Origin: JAGXLC01 sp964472385
GTDB lineage: Bacteria > Bacteroidota > Bacteroidia > Bacteroidales > UBA12077
Length of the DNA: 14,040 nt
Direction of reading: 5' to 3'
Assembly: GCA_964472385.1 (NCBI GenBank)
Contig: CAYYLT010000064.1
Coordinates: 1-14,040 of the forward strand
Positions 13,162 through 14,040 of this stretch are shown here, one piece after another (the first letter of the stretch is position 1; the number at the start of each line of letters is the position of its first letter). The position numbers and the translations under genes are program-made. The notes below the pieces were generated by a model that was not told the origin of the DNA, did no database searches, and saw nothing but the letters and a program-made list of their open reading frames with translations.

Positions 13162-13778
13162 TACTTTTCAATAATTATATATGAACCTTTGTTTCCTGGT
13201 ACGGCACCTCTGACCAACAATAGATCTTTTTCAGGAATCACTTTGATAACTTTCAGGTTAATGACCTTAACCTTATTACCTCCGGTACGGCCGGCCATTC
13301 TCATACCTTTAAACACTCTGGAAGGATCGGATGAACCGCCTACAGAACCGGGTGCACGCTCTTGATCAGCCTGACCATGGGTTTTTCCTCCAACACCACC
13401 AAAACCATGTCGTTTAACTACCCCCTGAAAACCTTTACCTTTGGCTATTCCTGAAATATCAACCCAGGGATCTTCCTGAAAGATATTTACTTTAATGGTA
13501 TCTCCAAGCTGATATTGTTTTTTAAAATTGCTGAATTCAGCGATATGGTGCTTGGGTGTTGCCTTTGCTTTTTTAAAATGACCCAGTAAAGGTTTTGATG
13601 TTCGGGTTTCTTTTTTTTCGTCAAAAGCGAGCTGCAGAGCATCGTAACCATCTTTATCCCCGGTTTTTACCTGAGTAACGATGCAGGGTCCCGCCTGAAT
13701 CACAGTACATGGAATATTTTCTCCCTCTGCACCGAATACCGAAGTCATTCCGACTTTCTTTCCAATTAAACCAGCCAT
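13161..13778 (-). CDS. rplC: 50S ribosomal protein L3 (uL3)
   Basis: uL3 is one of the two assembly initiators of the 50S and reaches the peptidyl-transferase centre with its extended loop. The 205-residue protein starts MAGLIGKKVGMTSVFGAEGE. It shows GIAKGKGFQGVVKRHGFGG at about 110-128, then HGQADQERAPGSVGGSSDPS and RVFKGMRMAGRTGGNKV. The end KDLLLVRGAVPGNKGSYIII is typical. It lies 18 nt after rpsJ. A purine run (AAGGA) touches the start codon, too close to act as a good ribosome binding site. Confidence 0.98.
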   Translation of the reverse strand: MAGLIGKKVGMTSVFGAEGENIPCTVIQAGPCIVTQVKTGDKDGYDALQLAFDEKKETRTSKPLLGHFKKAKATPKHHIAEFSNFKKQYQLGDTIKVNIFQEDPWVDISGIAKGKGFQGVVKRHGFGGVGGKTHGQADQERAPGSVGGSSDPSRVFKGMRMAGRTGGNKVKVINLKVIKVIPEKDLLLVRGAVPGNKGSYIIIEK

Positions 13779-13796
13779 TCCTTGCGACTTTTATAA

Positions 13797-14040
13797 TTAT
13801 ACTTTGATTTCAACCTCAACACCACTGGGCAATTCCAGTTTCATTAGCGAATCAATGGTTTTGGGTGTTGTACTGTAAATATCCATCAACCTTTTGAATG
13901 AGCTAACCTGAAACTGTTCCCTGGCTTTTTTGTTGACAAATGTTGAACGATTGACGGTAAAAACCCTTTTTCTTGTAGGTAAAGGGATTGGTCCACTTAC
14001 AACCGCACCGGTGGATTTTACCGTTTTAACGATCTTCTCG
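13797..14040 (-). CDS. rpsJ: 30S ribosomal protein S10 (uS10), 5' end cut off
   Basis: This gene enters from the right edge and was read directly from the sequence. The 80 complete codons before the TAA at 13797-13799 give EKIVKTVKSTGAVVSGPIPL, then PTRKRVFTVNRSTFVNKKAR, then EQFQVSSFKRLMDIYSTTPK, ending MKLELPSGVEVEIKV. This is uS10 without about its first 20 residues. uS10 lies in the 30S head and, as NusE, also takes part in transcription antitermination with NusB. It is normally the first gene of the S10 block, so the operon's main promoter and leader lie outside this window. Confidence 0.97.
   Translation of the reverse strand, partial: EKIVKTVKSTGAVVSGPIPLPTRKRVFTVNRSTFVNKKAREQFQVSSFKRLMDIYSTTPKTIDSLMKLELPSGVEVEIKV

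Noticed and set aside
1..14040. A new defence, mobile or biosynthetic system hidden in the window
   Set aside because: Every stretch beyond short spacers is covered by a recognised core gene in conserved order; no foreign gene, repeat array or insertion is visible.

Overview
The window is one uninterrupted run of 29 genes, all on the minus strand, and it is the S10-spc-alpha ribosomal protein supercluster of a bacterium. Read in the direction of transcription (high to low coordinates) the order is rpsJ(partial)-rplC-rplD-rplW-rplB-rpsS-rplV-rpsC-rplP-rpmC-rpsQ-rplN-rplX-rplE-rpsN-rpsH-rplF-rplR-rpsE-rpmD-rplO-secY-map-infA-rpmJ-rpsM-rpsK-rpsD-rpoA(partial). Twenty-seven genes are complete; rpsJ and rpoA are cut by the window edges.

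The organism is most likely a member of the Bacteroidota. The base composition is moderately AT-rich. Almost no gene has a Shine-Dalgarno sequence. uL22 has the extended N-terminus I associate with this phylum, S14, S4 and L36 are zinc-free forms, and SecY has a lysine in its FIPGVKPG loop. adk is absent between secY and map, as in many non-Firmicutes. I cannot place it more finely by eye.

Layout: 13797-9221 is the S10 block (uS10, uL3, uL4, uL23, uL2, uS19, uL22, uS3, uL16, uL29), with uS17 after it at 9205-8948. From 8941 to 3486 is the spc block (uL14 to uL15, ending with the SecY translocon channel). From 3462 to 2308 lie methionine aminopeptidase, IF-1 and bL36. From 2275 to the left edge is the alpha block (uS13, uS11, uS4, RNA polymerase alpha). 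Genes are separated by 3-32 nt or overlap by one base (rplC/rplD and rplX/rplE). The one larger gap is 131 nt between rpsK and rpsD. No stretch over 300 bases lacks a gene, and I saw no RNA gene, mobile element, CRISPR array or intrinsic terminator.

The genes supply the parts of both ribosomal subunits plus the machinery that initiates translation (IF-1), trims nascent chains (MetAP), exports them (SecY) and transcribes (RpoA). This is a conserved housekeeping region and I found no new system. The points worth a second look are local: two strong Shine-Dalgarno sites (rplF, rplE) among starts that otherwise lack them, a changed active-site neighbour in MetAP, the rpsK-rpsD leader with a hairpin and mini-ORF, one good match to the Bacteroidota promoter consensus inside rplN, and a long acidic tail on uL22.
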